DNA of 47,267 nucleotides, from positions 101,143 to 148,409 of the forward strand of contig NAOQ01000100.1 of assembly GCA_002751075.1 (NCBI GenBank), in the 5' to 3' direction. Within the stretch, counting starts at the first letter, position 1. The number at the start of each line of letters is the position of its first letter. Under the pieces are notes generated by a model. It saw nothing but the letters and a program-made list of their open reading frames with translations. It had not been told where the DNA came from and did no database searches. Below are positions 23,966 through 36,654 of this stretch, piece after piece. Source of the DNA: Ichthyophonus hoferi. Its lineage: Eukaryota > Opisthokonta > Ichthyosporea > Ichthyophonida > Ichthyophonidae. The translations under genes and the position numbers were made by a program.

Positions 23966-25917
23966 ATTAAATTGCTCACATCCGCTTTCACGCGTTTGGC
24001 TGATTTACAAAACATTCAATTTCAAATGTGTTGTATTTTATTTACAATTATTGCCTCGAGTTTTTATGTGTTCTATTTCCTTGCTATTTCAGTAATTTTT
24101 TTAAAAAAGTTTGGTCTTTATTTTCTTGGTTAATTTGTTTATAGTTTTGAATTTAGAAATTTGGCTCTTTGCTATGGTTTTTAAGATAGACGGGGGTTGT
24201 TGACTATTTTTAAAGGTATTGTAAATTTTCTAGTAATTTAAAATCTTTTTTGTTTTATGTCTGTGACAAGCAAGTAATGTATAGAAGGATACGAGGTTGA
24301 TGTTGTCGCAGACAAGAGGGGAGGAGATAACTCAACACCAAGATGTATTATTGTAGCTTCAACACGGGTCAGATTTATGTGAAAAAGCCCTATCTTTTAG
24401 CTCTCGATAGCCTATTGCCATCTACATTGTAGAGGGCGAAGAGGAGGAAGGTCTGGTAAATAGGAGTTGTATCAATTTAAGGGACAGAGATAGTATTTTC
24501 CTTTAGTTACAAAACCATCTTAAGTGGGTTGTCCCTTGAGGAATACCATATTTTACGTGAACACGCATTAGGATAGTACTTGGTAAGCTTATAGTTAGGG
24601 TGTAAAGTATGATCCCTTGTCTGATTATAGAAGTTTAAATACAGATGTAAATAAAACATGTATCAGCAGTTAGTTTGATTTTCAATTTGTAGTAGAATCT
24701 GTCTTGCCATTCCAAACACTACAATGTCCACCATAGTATGTAACTTATTAACAAAAGCACCGATCATGTTTTAAAAGCTTATTTAATACATTATTGGGTT
24801 ACTACACTGAGGCCACTCTTGTGTATACTGAATGAATAATCGATTCTTAAACAATTCTTTTTAAAGTGTTTTTTGCTCTTAGTTGATTGGGGTCCCCGAT
24901 TCTTTTACGTGGGCTTCAACCTCTGAATATAACCTTACACTACCACCATTACACCACCTGTCAATGGTGCCTGATAGGTTACTGGCCTACAGTGTTTATG
25001 CACTAGATTTCAATGGCTGTATCTAGTAACTCACTTCAAGGTTTCTCATAGGAAGCCTTAATGAACAATGACTAATAGGTATCACCTGGGAAAAAGATTT
25101 TGTTTATTTATTAGTCACGTAGCATTTTTATTACTTGGTTTTCCATTAAAATCCTCCTTGTTGACAACCACAGGGCAGATACATTTGGCTAAAGCTAGAC
25201 TCGTATTCTATTTTTAGCGCTAATTCTTGATGTGTTTAACATTTTGTCCCCATTCTACTATTACCATAAAATTTCATGACTCCAAGGAGCTAGAGTCTTA
25301 TCTCTTATGAATGTTTTGATTGGCCATTGACACTAGATGCACTCAGTTATTGACTCTCCTGCTTTGATAATATAGCGATGTAATATGAAAATAAACGATC
25401 GATACAATAGGCTTAATTAGGCAATTTTGGTAGGTATGAATGGTATTGTGTCCCGAGTAATGTATAGCATAAGGCCATCCAAAACATCTTGACCGCTCCA
25501 AGATATAAGAAAATGTATACATACATTAGCTAATAGTAGAATATAATTACTTGACGACGATATTTGCGAAGGTATAGTCACAGGCCTTGGTATCATGGGT
25601 CTTACATGCCATCGCATATATTATTTACAAGTGAACGACACCCGACACCCTGAATTCTAATAAAAAATAAAGCTTTTTTTTTTTTTGTTGATGTGCATAT
25701 ATATATATATATACATCACTGGATTAGAATCATTACCAATGGGGTGGTAGCTGTCGACAATCCTGCTAGTGCTCCACTAAATAAGCCGGATAGACAAGAC
25801 CACATTCTAATCTAGCAAGGGTCTAAAAATCGTAGCAATAGTAATATGCTGACCTCAATATGCAAAAAATATAATTATCAAAACACAAAACATAACCGCA
25901 CCTATCTATCTATCTAT
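23966..25917. other. Intergenic DNA between convergent RPS14 and the DEK-HMG gene
   Basis: The first part is the RPS14 3' flank (AATAAA at 24649-24654), and the right end is the 3' flank of the minus-strand DEK-like gene. No coding exon is recognised. It contains the SINE-like trace at 24900-24970, an AATAAA-rich/poly-T patch near 25665-25686 and a TA microsatellite at about 25698-25712. Confidence 0.5.
24900..24970 (-). repeat. tRNA-derived SINE-like trace
   Basis: Read on the minus strand, TGGTGTAATGGTGGTAGTGT (A-box-like) is followed about 20 nt later by AGGTTGAAGCCC, close to a Pol III B box (GGTTCRANNCC). No proper tRNA cloverleaf forms, so this looks like the head of a decayed tRNA-derived SINE. 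A similar pair lies at 33350-33391. Confidence 0.3.
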
Positions 25918-26190
25918 TTATCCAAGCAGCACATGCTGGTTACCAAAGTTTGGATCCAATTGTGATGTCGTATCATACTGCATGGGCGGGCCTGACATAT
26001 AGTTCATCTGCGGGTTTCCCATAACCATAGATTGTGTGCTCATGGGGTTGGCTTGTTGCATATACATGGTAGGCGGCATTTGCATAGTTACCATGGGTTG
26101 CATAGGAGGTTGACTCATATGCATGTCATGTTGCATACCCATACCCATCATGCTAGTGTGCTGTTGTTGTGGTGCATACTGGTTCATTTG
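25918..26190 (-). other. Met/Gln/Pro-rich C-terminal tail of the DEK-HMG protein
   Basis: The last exon (90 residues) is dominated by Met, Gln, Pro, His and Asn (for example MGMGMQHDMHM, MQPMVTMQMPPTMYM). It continues a Gln/Pro/His-rich end of exon 13 (MPPQLQHHMQTQQ). Such low-complexity tails occur in transcription coactivators. A role in transactivation or condensate formation is inference. Confidence 0.75.
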
Positions 26191-29100
26191 CTACGTAGGG
26201 GTATTGGTGTTATATGTATGTGTGGGTTATCCGTTAAAAATTATGTAATAAAATAAAACAAATAAATAAATAACAACAAACAAGCAAACATAATGGAATG
26301 GAGAGGCGAAGAGTACCACACTACATTCAAAGATTACTCTATCAAAACACAGATGAAAGGGAGGGATTTATGTGTCTATGTAACCCATAGCAACCAATAA
26401 GAAAAGTGTCAATAATAACTACTGACAGAGCAGGTAGCATACATATATGTGTACACCTACCTGTGTGTGGTGGGTTTGCTGCAAGAGGTGGGAAGGTATT
26501 TGCTGAGTTTGCATATGGTGCTGTAGTTGAGGGGGCATAGAGGGAGGTGGGGCGACCATCATTGGATGTTGTGGCATAGCCTGTTGCTTTTTAAGAGCCC
26601 CTAGTGACCTCTCTCTTACAGCATCTTGTGCTAGCATCTTCAGTCTATCCTTGCACGCTTCCATGTTGATGGTTGGATAACGCTTTTCAACTCCCAGTTT
26701 CACTTGCTTGAAAGTCACCTGATCTCCCACTAGATATATATAAGGGAGGGAGAAAAGGTAAAAGAAAGACAATTAGTATAAGGTGGCTAAGACAGTTAAG
26801 TTATTAACGCAAAACGGAGAGGGGTAAAATAAATAAATAATAATAAGTACACATGTGGAATGGATAGAAAAAGAAAAAGAAAAAGAAAAAGATGCACAAA
26901 GAGCATATATATCTAGACAGAGATACGTTTTGAACCCACTACCACAGGGTGGGGGGGTAGCATAACATAGCATCATGTAACATACCTTCTTCTACAATTT
27001 CGTCTACTGCCTTTCTCAACTCCATATCGCCAGGGGGTGCTATTTCTTCCATGTCTGGGTGTATGTTAATGCTAGTGTTAACTGGCTTTATCAGTATCAC
27101 AGACACATGGCACAGCATGTAGACATACACATATCTATACAGACACGCAAGAATGACTTTCTCCATATTCTATATTCATAGCCATTTCAGACACCTTGAC
27201 CCATACATACACACACTTACCTACATAAAACCTATTGCTCTCAACATACTAAGATATCTTAAGAGTATAGAAGGACAATGACTAAATAGAGAATATAATA
27301 TGATAAATAATAGGTGCTGTTATTAATATATAATATATATAATGTAAGGAAAAAAGAAAAATAAAGGCATATATTACCTGCAGCTGTTCTCTTCACTTGG
27401 CCTACATTCCGTTTGCGATTTGCCTAAACGTATCCATGGTAATATTGAATATTGAGGAGAGTTAGAACAGACGGATATCCTTTTACAATGATAATTATTA
27501 CTTATTACTAACTATGAAGTATTATGATATGGTGTGCATCTATGTGTCTGTCTGTATATGGATAGTGTGTTGATATATAGCTAAATATATATTTTATCAA
27601 GTCTTATTGGTTCACGATGTAGACATTTTATTACACAAGTGAGCTAAAAATTTCTAAATGTTTTATAATGTTAATTGATAGTAGCACATATATATATATA
27701 TATATATATAGTCATAACCAGTGCCTTACTCTATAGCCAGCAACATACCTTAGCGGGACCCTGTCGTGGCATTACCATATGTCCCTGATCATCTACAAAG
27801 GGCATCCCACTATTTGCCGCACCTAATTGCATTTCATATCGTTGCTTATCCAGTCTGGCTAGCTCTTCATATCGCATACGCTCCATGGGCCCTAGCGTTT
27901 TCCATAGCTCTCCCACTTTTGCAAAGGTATCGCGCACATGAATACCTGCAAACTGTATAGGGATGTTTGCGTAAGTGTAGTTGTAGATGTGTGCAGACTT
28001 GTGCGAATAAAGATAATTGGAAGTAGATAGTGGATAGAAGGAGGGGGCACGAGGGAAATGTGGGTGCGTCTATATATAAGAGTAACCTAACAGGGATGTG
28101 TACATACACAGCAAGAGAGAGATGAGAAAAGGGCCTTGGAGGGAGTTGGCGAGTAGTTAGAGGAATGAAAGGGGTTGGTACGTTAATGATTAAGTGGTTA
28201 GAATGAGATGCAATTATACAAAATAATGTAACTAGCAACTAGATAGATCAGGGAATCAATAAGCAAGTGATTGGAAGATTCATCAGACCAGAGTGGGAGG
28301 GAAAGGGAGATATACTTGTGCTTCCACACGAGGTCGCATCTCCTCCATAAAAAAGATGTATGCGTTCTTAGGGTGCTTGATCCTATGGACATCTGGTTCA
28401 CTATTGCTCTATAGTATAGTCCCACTAGTTAGTTACCTCCTATCTCCTATCGCTATATATCAATGCCATACTAATCACTAATCACTAAGGGTCTAACAGT
28501 GCAAAAAGGTCCAGAACGGTAGGGGGTGGTAAAAGAATAGACTATCACTCCTTATTTGAAAAAAAAGAGAGATGAATAATTATTGCAAAACAGATAAACA
28601 TTGAAGATAAAAAGCACTAATTATGATTCAAAATGACACCATCAGAACTGGAGGCGTATAATGAATGTATATATAGCTAGGCATGTATGTAAGGAATGAA
28701 GATGAGATATATAATGGTATGGTAGCAACCAGAGCCACAATCACGTACATCTATAGCTGTTTAAAGGCTCTCGCGGAATGTATCAAAAATAACGAGGATA
28801 TGAATATAAATCTTAATAAACAGATAGACAGACGTACCCCTGCACTAATATCCGAGCTCAACAAATCCATTCCCTCTGCCAGGAGAGAGTTTCTCCTTGG
28901 ACCTGGACGCCTTCTCACTCCATTGTATTTAGCCTACCCACACACAATGTTAGTACATTAATATATATGCCTGGGATTATAATATATATCTACGTCTTCC
29001 CTTTCATCCTTCTTTGTTAATCAATCTATACTAGTATATACATACGTAGTATTGTGTGTATCCACATACATACATGCATACATACAGGTAATAATAAACA

Positions 29101-29288
29101 AGAAATACAATAAGGGAAGGCATACAGTAGACTAAAAGAGAATAAAGAACAGAACAAAAAAAAGTACTATCGTACAATCGGTTTTTTCAAGTTGTCGTCG
29201 GCTTGTGGTTGGGGGTTGCTCAGAAACTCCATTAGGTTCCTCACCATGGCATGCTATGAAGGGGTAGGGAAGAGGTTAGGCCAAGAGA

Positions 29289-29333
<45 letters not shown>

Positions 29334-32300
29334 TCGACACTCACCTTATCGGGACCCTTAGAAACATTGAACACTTCACACATAAACCTAAGATGATCAG
29401 TACTGCGCTGTTCCAGGGCGGCAACCTTGGCTAATCGTTCTTCTTCGTTCTGTATCATCATTGTCTATAAGACCTGAATACAACTTACTGTTTTTTTTTG
29501 TACCTCTCCAACCCACCTTCTTTACCTCTCTACACGCATAACAAACATATAACAACAACAACACATCCTTACACACTATTATTCTATATATAACACATTG
29601 ATGCTTACTTCAAAATGAAAGCCTTTAAACTTCTTAATTTCCTGCTTTACCGTAGCTTTCTGTGGGAAGGGAGTGAATGAGATAAAGATATTTAGTTAGA
29701 GATACAAAGCAGATTAAAAAGAAAAAGAAAAAGTTGAATATTTCGTTAAACCATAACACATGATAAATAATATAATAGTATACTATGATACAGCGTATTA
29801 AGACATTATCGCATAAGCAATCAAAGAAGATTCAACGATTCCATTATGTTAACCATAAAATCCTCAGATCTTCCACTAACAAAGCCATATATATATATTG
29901 GCGAGAGGTATTGCAGATGTAATACGCGAAGGGACAGTGTATGTAAGTATGTATGTAAGTGTTGGAGGTAGGGTGAAGGGATGGGAATTAGTACCAGACC
30001 AGGCTTGTCAAAAAGAACCTTGAAAGTCTCTTTGAGGTCCAATGCGTTGACTCTAGCCAGTTGTTCACGAACTGTTATAACAAAGAAAACAAAGAAAAAA
30101 GAGAGAAAGAGAGAAAGAAAAAAAGAAAGAGATGGTAGTATATTCAGGTCAATCGGGGCACTTTCATATTAATAGCAACATTACCTTCATAACTACACAT
30201 ACCTACAACCTACTCGAAGATTCCATTTAATCAATAATACATATCTTTCATCTCTCTCATCCATCTAGGTAAAGATATAAATAGGTATCAATAAATAAAG
30301 GTATAAACAATAATACATATCAATATGCAGGATTTTAAAATAAATGGCCCATATATGATAGGACAAAGGGAATCAAGTAGAGAAATGAATGGTACGCGTA
30401 CGATTTTTTATATAAAAATAACCTAAACAAGAAACAAGCAGGTATTATATATATCTGCAATGATTGGCTGGGAAGAAGGGTCCTTACTATGAATGTGCTC
30501 CCCTAGTGGAGCACCAATACCCTGAAGGGATTCGTTAGTTAGTATCACCCACATGCATAACATCGCGCCCATCAACCAATACTTATTGATAATCATTTCA
30601 CATATTACTTATTATGATGTTGAGTGCTTTGTACTGTAAAAACAGTTGACAGTAATACCACAGGCCATACTGTCATTGTCACAAAAACAGCAACATATGA
30701 ATATATACATAAAAAGGAAGAGGGGGAAAACGAGATGCAGCAAAATAAACACAAATGTAAGAGCTCTAGACAATAGACAGAGGGAAAGAGAATACTAACA
30801 GCACATGAATAGCAAAGAAGAAATCATGGTATGCCACAAGTCCTGATCTATCTTACAAAGGCAAAATACACCGAGCTTCATGTGCGAAATATCATGGGCT
30901 TCTTTTTATTTTTATCCAGAGGGATAGTTTTATAATCTCTCACACTTACAAGGACATGAATTCACATTTTTACTCCATCCCACACAGTTCTCATCTTCAT
31001 CCACCCCCCTTCATTCTTTATCTTCACCTCACATCCATCTTTCTATATATAATGCAAGACAAAGGCGCAGATAAACAAAGGACCTCCCCACCCAAACATA
31101 TATATACTACGGAAAATTAAGATAAAATGTACATACATCTGGAATGACAATGATCTTGACCCGTGGTTTTACAGGAGTAGGATCCAGTCTCTGGGTAGAA
31201 CTCCTTGCCCTTTTCCCCTGTCTAATTAAGGGCTCTTCCAATAAACCTGTATATAAAAATTTATACGTGCCAATAAATACCTAGCTTTAATGAGATCATT
31301 CACATACATATATACATATTGTAATCTATATATATACTTACAACTTGATTGTACCCTAGGGGAAGGTTAATAGAATGTGAGTGTCAAGTCTAGGTTTAGG
31401 TCAAAGACTAAAGTAAGAAGATATTATAAAAATAAAATAAAATATGAAATGAATAACAAGGAACAAAAACAGTAGATGTAAAAGAGATAGAAAAAAAAAA
31501 GGTAAAAAAAAACAAGCAAAGGTACAGTGATGAGCAGTATGAACCCTACCGGGCTTCATCTCTTCATCTGACTTTAAAATCTCCACTCGTTTCAGTGGTA
31601 CTTTTTTCTTGCGTCCTCTACGTTTGGGCCCAGGAGGCAGGGCTGCCACCTGCTCAGCCTCTCCCGTTGCAGGCTGGTTTTCAAGAAAACCCACCAGAAG
31701 GGGCTCCTTCTGTTGCATCTCTACCTGCCCACTGTATTCCCCGTTGTCTGTTGGTTTTATGTTCATTGATTCTATCAGTCCCATACCCGGCAAAGTGAGG
31801 GAAACATCGTTTGCAAATGCATTGGCCCCCGGTACTGTCGCACTAAAAGGTAGTGCACCATGTTCTGTAACCGGGCCTCCAATATTAAAACTATCATTCA
31901 TATTCCCGTCTAACACCAGTGAGTTTTCTGTTGCCGTCTGCGGCTGAGATAAATTCCTTATTTCCTTCATGACTTCGACTGAAGGGGTGTCTTTGCTGTC
32001 AACCTGCTCCTGCTGTCCTCCCGTAGGAACAGCAAAAACTCCACTAAGAGATAAATCCTGATCTATACGAGGAGCGGATGGTTCCACACCAGATAGGTCG
32101 GGGTAGGTTTGCTGTATCATACATGGCCCTTGCTGGTTTAACATATTTTCGTTGCCAGTTATAGGTTTAGTAGTGGTAGATACCACCTCTACTGGGTGTT
32201 CTATTTCAGTTGTCACTGTTTTTTCTGTCATCGGTTCTATTTCTTTGGTGTCTTCAACAATCTTGCTCTCAATATTCTCAGCAACCTTTTCTTCTTCGAC

Positions 32301-32414
32301 AATATCATTCTCTGTCTGATTGACAACCACACTATTGTCTCTGCTTGCCTCTTCCAGAACTGACTCAGTGGAGGTAATGGGTTCGTTTTGGGTGTAACCT
32401 TCAGTGCCTGTCAT
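25918..32414 (-). CDS. DEK-like chromatin protein with an internal HMG box
   Basis: Coding exons, 5' to 3' on the minus strand: 32414-31550, 31246-31137, 30521-30488, 30071-29995, 29659-29609, 29464-29345, 29253-29176, 28933-28838, 28408-28316, 27952-27749, 27423-27378, 27054-26986, 26729-26461, 26190-25918. All phases agree; about 794 aa. Residues 1-290 are acidic and disordered, ending in a basic AT-hook-like patch (GPKRRGRKKK). Residues about 326-445 match the DEK SAP-like module (GIGAPLGEH, LDLKETFKVLFDKPG, IKKFKGFHFE, LMEFLSNPQP). Residues about 485-550 are an HMG box (KHPKNAYIFFMEEMRP, KVGELWKTLGPMERMRYEEL). Residues about 600-660 match DEK-C (PPGDMELRKAVDEIVEE, DQVTFKQVKLGVEKRYPTIN). 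A Met/Gln/Pro-rich tail ends the protein. DEK binds and bends DNA and remodels chromatin; HMG boxes bend DNA. Vertebrate DEK lacks an HMG box. Exon 8 and the exon 9 acceptor are the least certain. Confidence 0.85.
26986..27054 (-). other. DEK-C domain, first part (exon 12 of the DEK-HMG gene)
   Basis: This exon reads DMEEIAPPGDMELRKAVDEIVEE and continues in exon 13 (26461-26729) with DQVTFKQVKLGVEKRYPTIN. Human DEK has PPTDEELKETIKKLL followed by EEVTMKQICKKVYENYPTYD at the same place, so the alignment is direct. The domain mediates DNA binding and self-association in DEK. Confidence 0.8.
28316..28408 (-). other. HMG box, first part (exon 9 of the DEK-HMG gene)
   Basis: This exon encodes the start of the HMG box (HPKNAYIFFMEEMRPRVEAQ), corresponding to helix 1 of the family pattern PK(R/N)xxxAYxxFxxExRP. 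It is spliced in phase 0 to exon 10 (27749-27952), which carries helices 2 and 3 (Trp in GELWKTL, Tyr in RMRYEELARLDKQRYE). The box is therefore split by an intron. Confidence 0.8.
29288..29334 (-). repeat. CT-rich tract filling intron 6 of the DEK-HMG gene
   Basis: A (GA/CT)n microsatellite makes up much of the 91-nt intron between exons 6 and 7. On the transcribed strand it is CT-rich and so may double as the polypyrimidine tract. Confidence 0.7.
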
Positions 32415-32467
32415 TGTTGTAGGCCGATTGCTGAAAAAAAAAAATAGTCAGTCCACTTCAACTACCT

Positions 32468-33174
32468 CTCCTATTCTGGTATTTTTTTTCCTATTTTTAT
32501 TATCTTTGCTACGTACCCAAGTGAAATTTGGATTCCTATGACACATTTTAGAAAAAAGGTTTAGTGTTTGTGTTTTTTATAGATAAATATTTCAGTTACA
32601 CGTTCCCTTTTGCCACATTACTTCAGTTACTTCCACAATCGACAAGAAAAAATATTATAATAAAAAGATAAAGCAAGTTAAAGGAATAATCAAGCACAGG
32701 CCAAAAAGATACAACCACATAAATTCAACAGTGAACAGTGAATGCTTAAAAATGTGCCAACTAGTTTCCAAAAATCCAATGAGGTTCTTTTTTACGCCTA
32801 TACCACGAAAAAAATACTAGGTCCCAGTACAATTTGAAATATGGCTATAATTTTAAATGTAAACAATATTCTGACTTTGGAGTGAATAAATGAACAAGCT
32901 TTTCCACTCAGCAGGCAACGTGTGGTAAGTTTATCCAGAAAATATTGATGTCAAAAAGTATAAACAGAAAAATGAAAGAGAGAAGTTTAATTACTTTTGT
33001 GAAAACATGTCCATATGCTTTGTGGAGTAAGTCTACGTGTCAGCACACATAAATATATCAGTATAGTGTAAGGCAAACCCTAATTTCCCAGACTCCTATT
33101 TTCGTATTTTTTTCGTATTTTTATTATCTTTGCTACGTACCCAAGTGAAAGTTGGATTCTTATGACACATTTTT
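32468..33174. repeat. Direct duplication upstream of the DEK-HMG gene
   Basis: About 82 bp at 32468-32553 recur at 33093-33174 with few changes. The shared core includes TATTTTTATTATCTTTGCTA, CGTACCCAAGTGAAA and TATGACACATTTT. The copies are about 625 bp apart. Copy 1 lies just upstream of the leader-intron acceptor, so both copies may sit in the first intron or promoter. Confidence 0.8.
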
Positions 33175-33349
33175 AAAAGTTTTAAAATAAAGTTTAAATA
33201 CTATATCAGGATAATATAAGATTATCCATTGGCTGTGTATCAGTCTATCATTTTAAAAACCTAGGAATGCAAAGGTTCGGATGTGATCATGAGCCAACCG
33301 ATAGGGAGCCCGCCATTTAAAAGAAAACGGTCACGACACTAATTAATGC

Positions 33350-33391
33350 CGGGTCGAATTCCTCAGATTCAGATCCCTCTACACCATCTAA
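33350..33391 (-). repeat. Second SINE-like trace
   Basis: On the minus strand TTAGATGGTGTAGAGGG (A-box-like) is followed 12-14 nt later by GAATTCGACCC (B-box-like). The two boxes are closer together than in a tRNA, so this would be a shortened relic. It shares TGGTGTA and a CWGAGG-like word with the trace at 24900-24970. Confidence 0.22.
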
Positions 33392-35302
33392 CTACTCATT
33401 TCGTCTTTCATGTAAGCAATATGAGAGGGATTGTATGTCTCCACGCTTCTTTAAAACCAAGAGTATTCAATGATACATATTTTTTGATTTATTAATTATA
33501 ATAAATATGCTATAGTTTGAATTTTTTGCTTTACTTATTAATATAGGGATAACTTTTCAAGGTCATTTATGTTGATTTTTTAGCGATCAAAACTAACGGC
33601 CACTGCTCGATCGGTGGTAGCAAAGCCTCTATTATCTGCTGTGCCATTATATTTTAATAGCTAGGTCATTCAAATCAAAGATAGTGGTAGATTAGGCGGC
33701 CTCCAATAGAGCCTATTATTTCTTTTCTTATACTAATCCAATTATTTACTATATATCTATAAATATCTGCCCACAAGCAATATTTAATGGAAGGATGATA
33801 AGGTCAGCCCCTGCCTTATTGTTGTGTATTTGTAGTAACGATATGACTTAACTGGTCCCCATTCACCGACCGAGCCAGAGCCAGATTCCTAATTATACTC
33901 ATCTAGATCTTAACCGTTATTCTTATTCTGGGAGCGTGCAAGTAGTTTTCTAAATGATTAGCCGCATGAGTAGGAAATCAAATTATTTAAGAGGGTGAGA
34001 TATAGAAATAACAGTAAGGTAATTCACTATTTTATAGTAACGAACGTCTCGAAGATGATGTCCAAAGTAATCAGTCGATCTACACCAAAGTGAAATTTAC
34101 TAAAAAGTAGAACACCCTAGCGGGAGGGTAGGTGCGACAAGCTATTATCAGCAGATACTTCATGTGTCTGATAAGTTTCAAATGTATCATTAAATTGCAA
34201 ACTACACATTCTATCTACTCTGTCATGTACTAACTGATGTTGGGCAAGTGCTGTACCTCCAAAGATACCAACCACATGATGCTTTTCTGGGATTTACTGA
34301 GCCATTCGTCAGCACCAATAAAACATCTGTGGTATGAAGAATAATAACTAAGGATATTTTGAGCAGCTTCAGTCTCCATTTCTACGCGAAAAATACTATA
34401 CAATAGTGTAAAAATTGAGCCAAAATACCACCATTGAACAAGAAAGTACTACCAATTGCAAAAGCGGCCTCTAGTTTATAGATTAGTAATAATGCTTACA
34501 AAAGAATCGTAACGATCTTAATATAGCAGATAGTGAAGAAGGTACTGCAAGATATTTAGATCCTACGTAACTTACAATAGAGTAAAAAAATATTAAAATG
34601 TGGAATATAAAATAAATATACTGAAAATAATAATATCTGGTATGAATGTATGTTGATATAAACATCATCATGTATACTATTTGCCTGTCTTGACTAGAAA
34701 ACTATCTTGTACCCAAGTCAATACATATGAAAGTTGTTGTAAACCTGTTCTCCCAGTCAGTGAATTTCGTAACTTGGCTGAATACACAGTTTTGTCAAAC
34801 TTCCTATTGTGTAGGTAATACAAATAGCTTCGATGTAAGGTTCTAGCACCAGGTATAATACATATACACCATGCTAGCCAACATTTTAATCAATGTCTCA
34901 ATTAGCTTGCGGTTATGGATTTTCCTCTTCTGTTATCACCATTGCCACCACGAATTAATTAATGGTTTAAAATAGAATCATCGGAAAATCTCAGCACCAT
35001 GTAGATAGGCAAAATAGAGTGAATTTTAGCTAAGGACATGATAGCATACTAAACATTATGTAGCCGGTTATCAAAAAATGAAATGTAAATTTTATATGTT
35101 TTGAGGTTTACTTTGAAACCAATAAAATATGAACATAGAATATATTCAGATATACTAAGACAATATTAAACTAATGTAAAACAGAAAAGTTGAAGGAGCT
35201 GGCACAAACTTACACGAAGATTAACCTGCTGATTAAATTTTGTTTAATAATTGAATTATATAAAAATCAAAATCAAAAGCACTGCTTAACAGATAGTATC
35301 TG

Positions 35303-35998
35303 CTAATAATTTTGTACTGAAAGATTGTAATAAGTATTTTAGTACTCTGTAAATTTTTTTAAGTTTTATGGTAGAGTGAAGCATGGTTAAAATAAGTTGC
35401 ATCTATTAGATAAACATTATTTAATTACGCTGANNNNNNNNNNNNNNNNNNNNNNNNNNNNNNNNNNNNNNNNNNNNNNNNNNNNNNNNNNNNNNNNNNN
35501 NNNNNNNNNNNNNNNNNNNNNNNNNNNNNNNNNNNNNNNNNNNNNNNNNNNNNNNNNNNNNNNNNNNNNNNNNNNNNNNNNNNNNNNNNNNNNNNNNNNN
35601 NNNNNNNNNNNNNNNNNNNNNNNNNNNNNNNNNNNNNNNNNNNNNNNNNNNNNNNNNNNNNNNNNNNNNNNNNNNNNNNNNNNNNNNNNNNNNNNNNNNN
35701 NNNNNNNNNNNNNNNNNNNNNNNNNNNNNNNNNNNNNNNNNNNNNNNNNNNNNNNNNNNNNNNNNNNNNNNNNNNNNNNNNNNNNNNNNNNNNNNNNNNN
35801 NNNNNNNNNNNNNNNNNNNNNNNNNNNNNNNNNNNNNNNNNNNNNNNNNNNNNNNNNNNNNNNNNNNNNNNCTAATAATTTTGTACTGAAAGATTGTAAT
35901 AAGTATTTTAGTACTCTGTAAATTTTTTTAAGTTTTATGGTAGAGTGAAGCATGGTTAAAATAAGTTGCATCTATTAGATAAACATTATTTAATTACG
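35303..35998. other. Assembly gap between two identical 127-bp flanks
   Basis: 438 N (35434-35871) separate 35303-35429 from an identical copy at 35872-35998. The identity is exact by eye. Either the two contig ends overlap and the gap is artificial, or a tandem repeat with a unit of about 569 bp spans it. Confidence 0.95.
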
Positions 35999-36654
35999 TA
36001 TTTAAATATTCTACATTGATTACAACAATTTTCATGTTTTATGACCTTTATTTTTAAAAAGAAATAGCTTGGAAAAAATAACGTGCTCTCATTACCAGCC
36101 CTCATATACCAATAGGTTATTAATTTGTTATAGTATGATAGATTCTCATCGGATTTACAACATATTTACGTGATCGAATAATGTGTAAAGAAGTAATAAA
36201 AACAAAGACATTATTGCTATTGAGATAATGATATATCCACGATTTAGCATATATGCACATTCAAGCAAATAACCAATATTGTAGAGAATTTAAAGTTCAG
36301 ACTAAAAGTTCATGACTTTACTCAGGAAGTACCCTCTATTAAGTCAGTCTGGTTATCAGAATGCGATGTACGGTTTACTTAATCTCTTGCCGTCTCTTTT
36401 TAATAAATATTTATTTAACTGAAGAATAGTGCCAACTCTTTATCGGAGAGGGAAAGCGACAACCTTGACGCTGTTCCTTTTTTATAATTTATATTTATAA
36501 ATAAATGTATAAGACACGTAGATATATGTAACTCATACTATATGTAATTATCTAATTTATATTTTTATGTAGACAGAATTTATGCACCAACACATTATAC
36601 CTGAGGGTATTCTAGCCGATTCCGGGCTCGTCGAAGGTGTTTGGGCTACAATAA

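Noticed and set aside
24885-24975. A functional tRNA gene
   Set aside because: A- and B-box-like words are present, but no acceptor or anticodon stem can be formed.
28683-28961. 92-codon plus-strand open frame with a normal-looking C-terminal half
   Set aside because: Its better half is the complement of exon 8 of the minus-strand DEK-HMG gene, where the phase fits the neighbouring exons.
31595-31947. Plus-strand open frames opposite the first DEK-HMG exon
   Set aside because: They are shadows of the 865-nt coding exon on the minus strand.
35397-35971. Open frames across the second N gap
   Set aside because: Artefacts of unknown bases.
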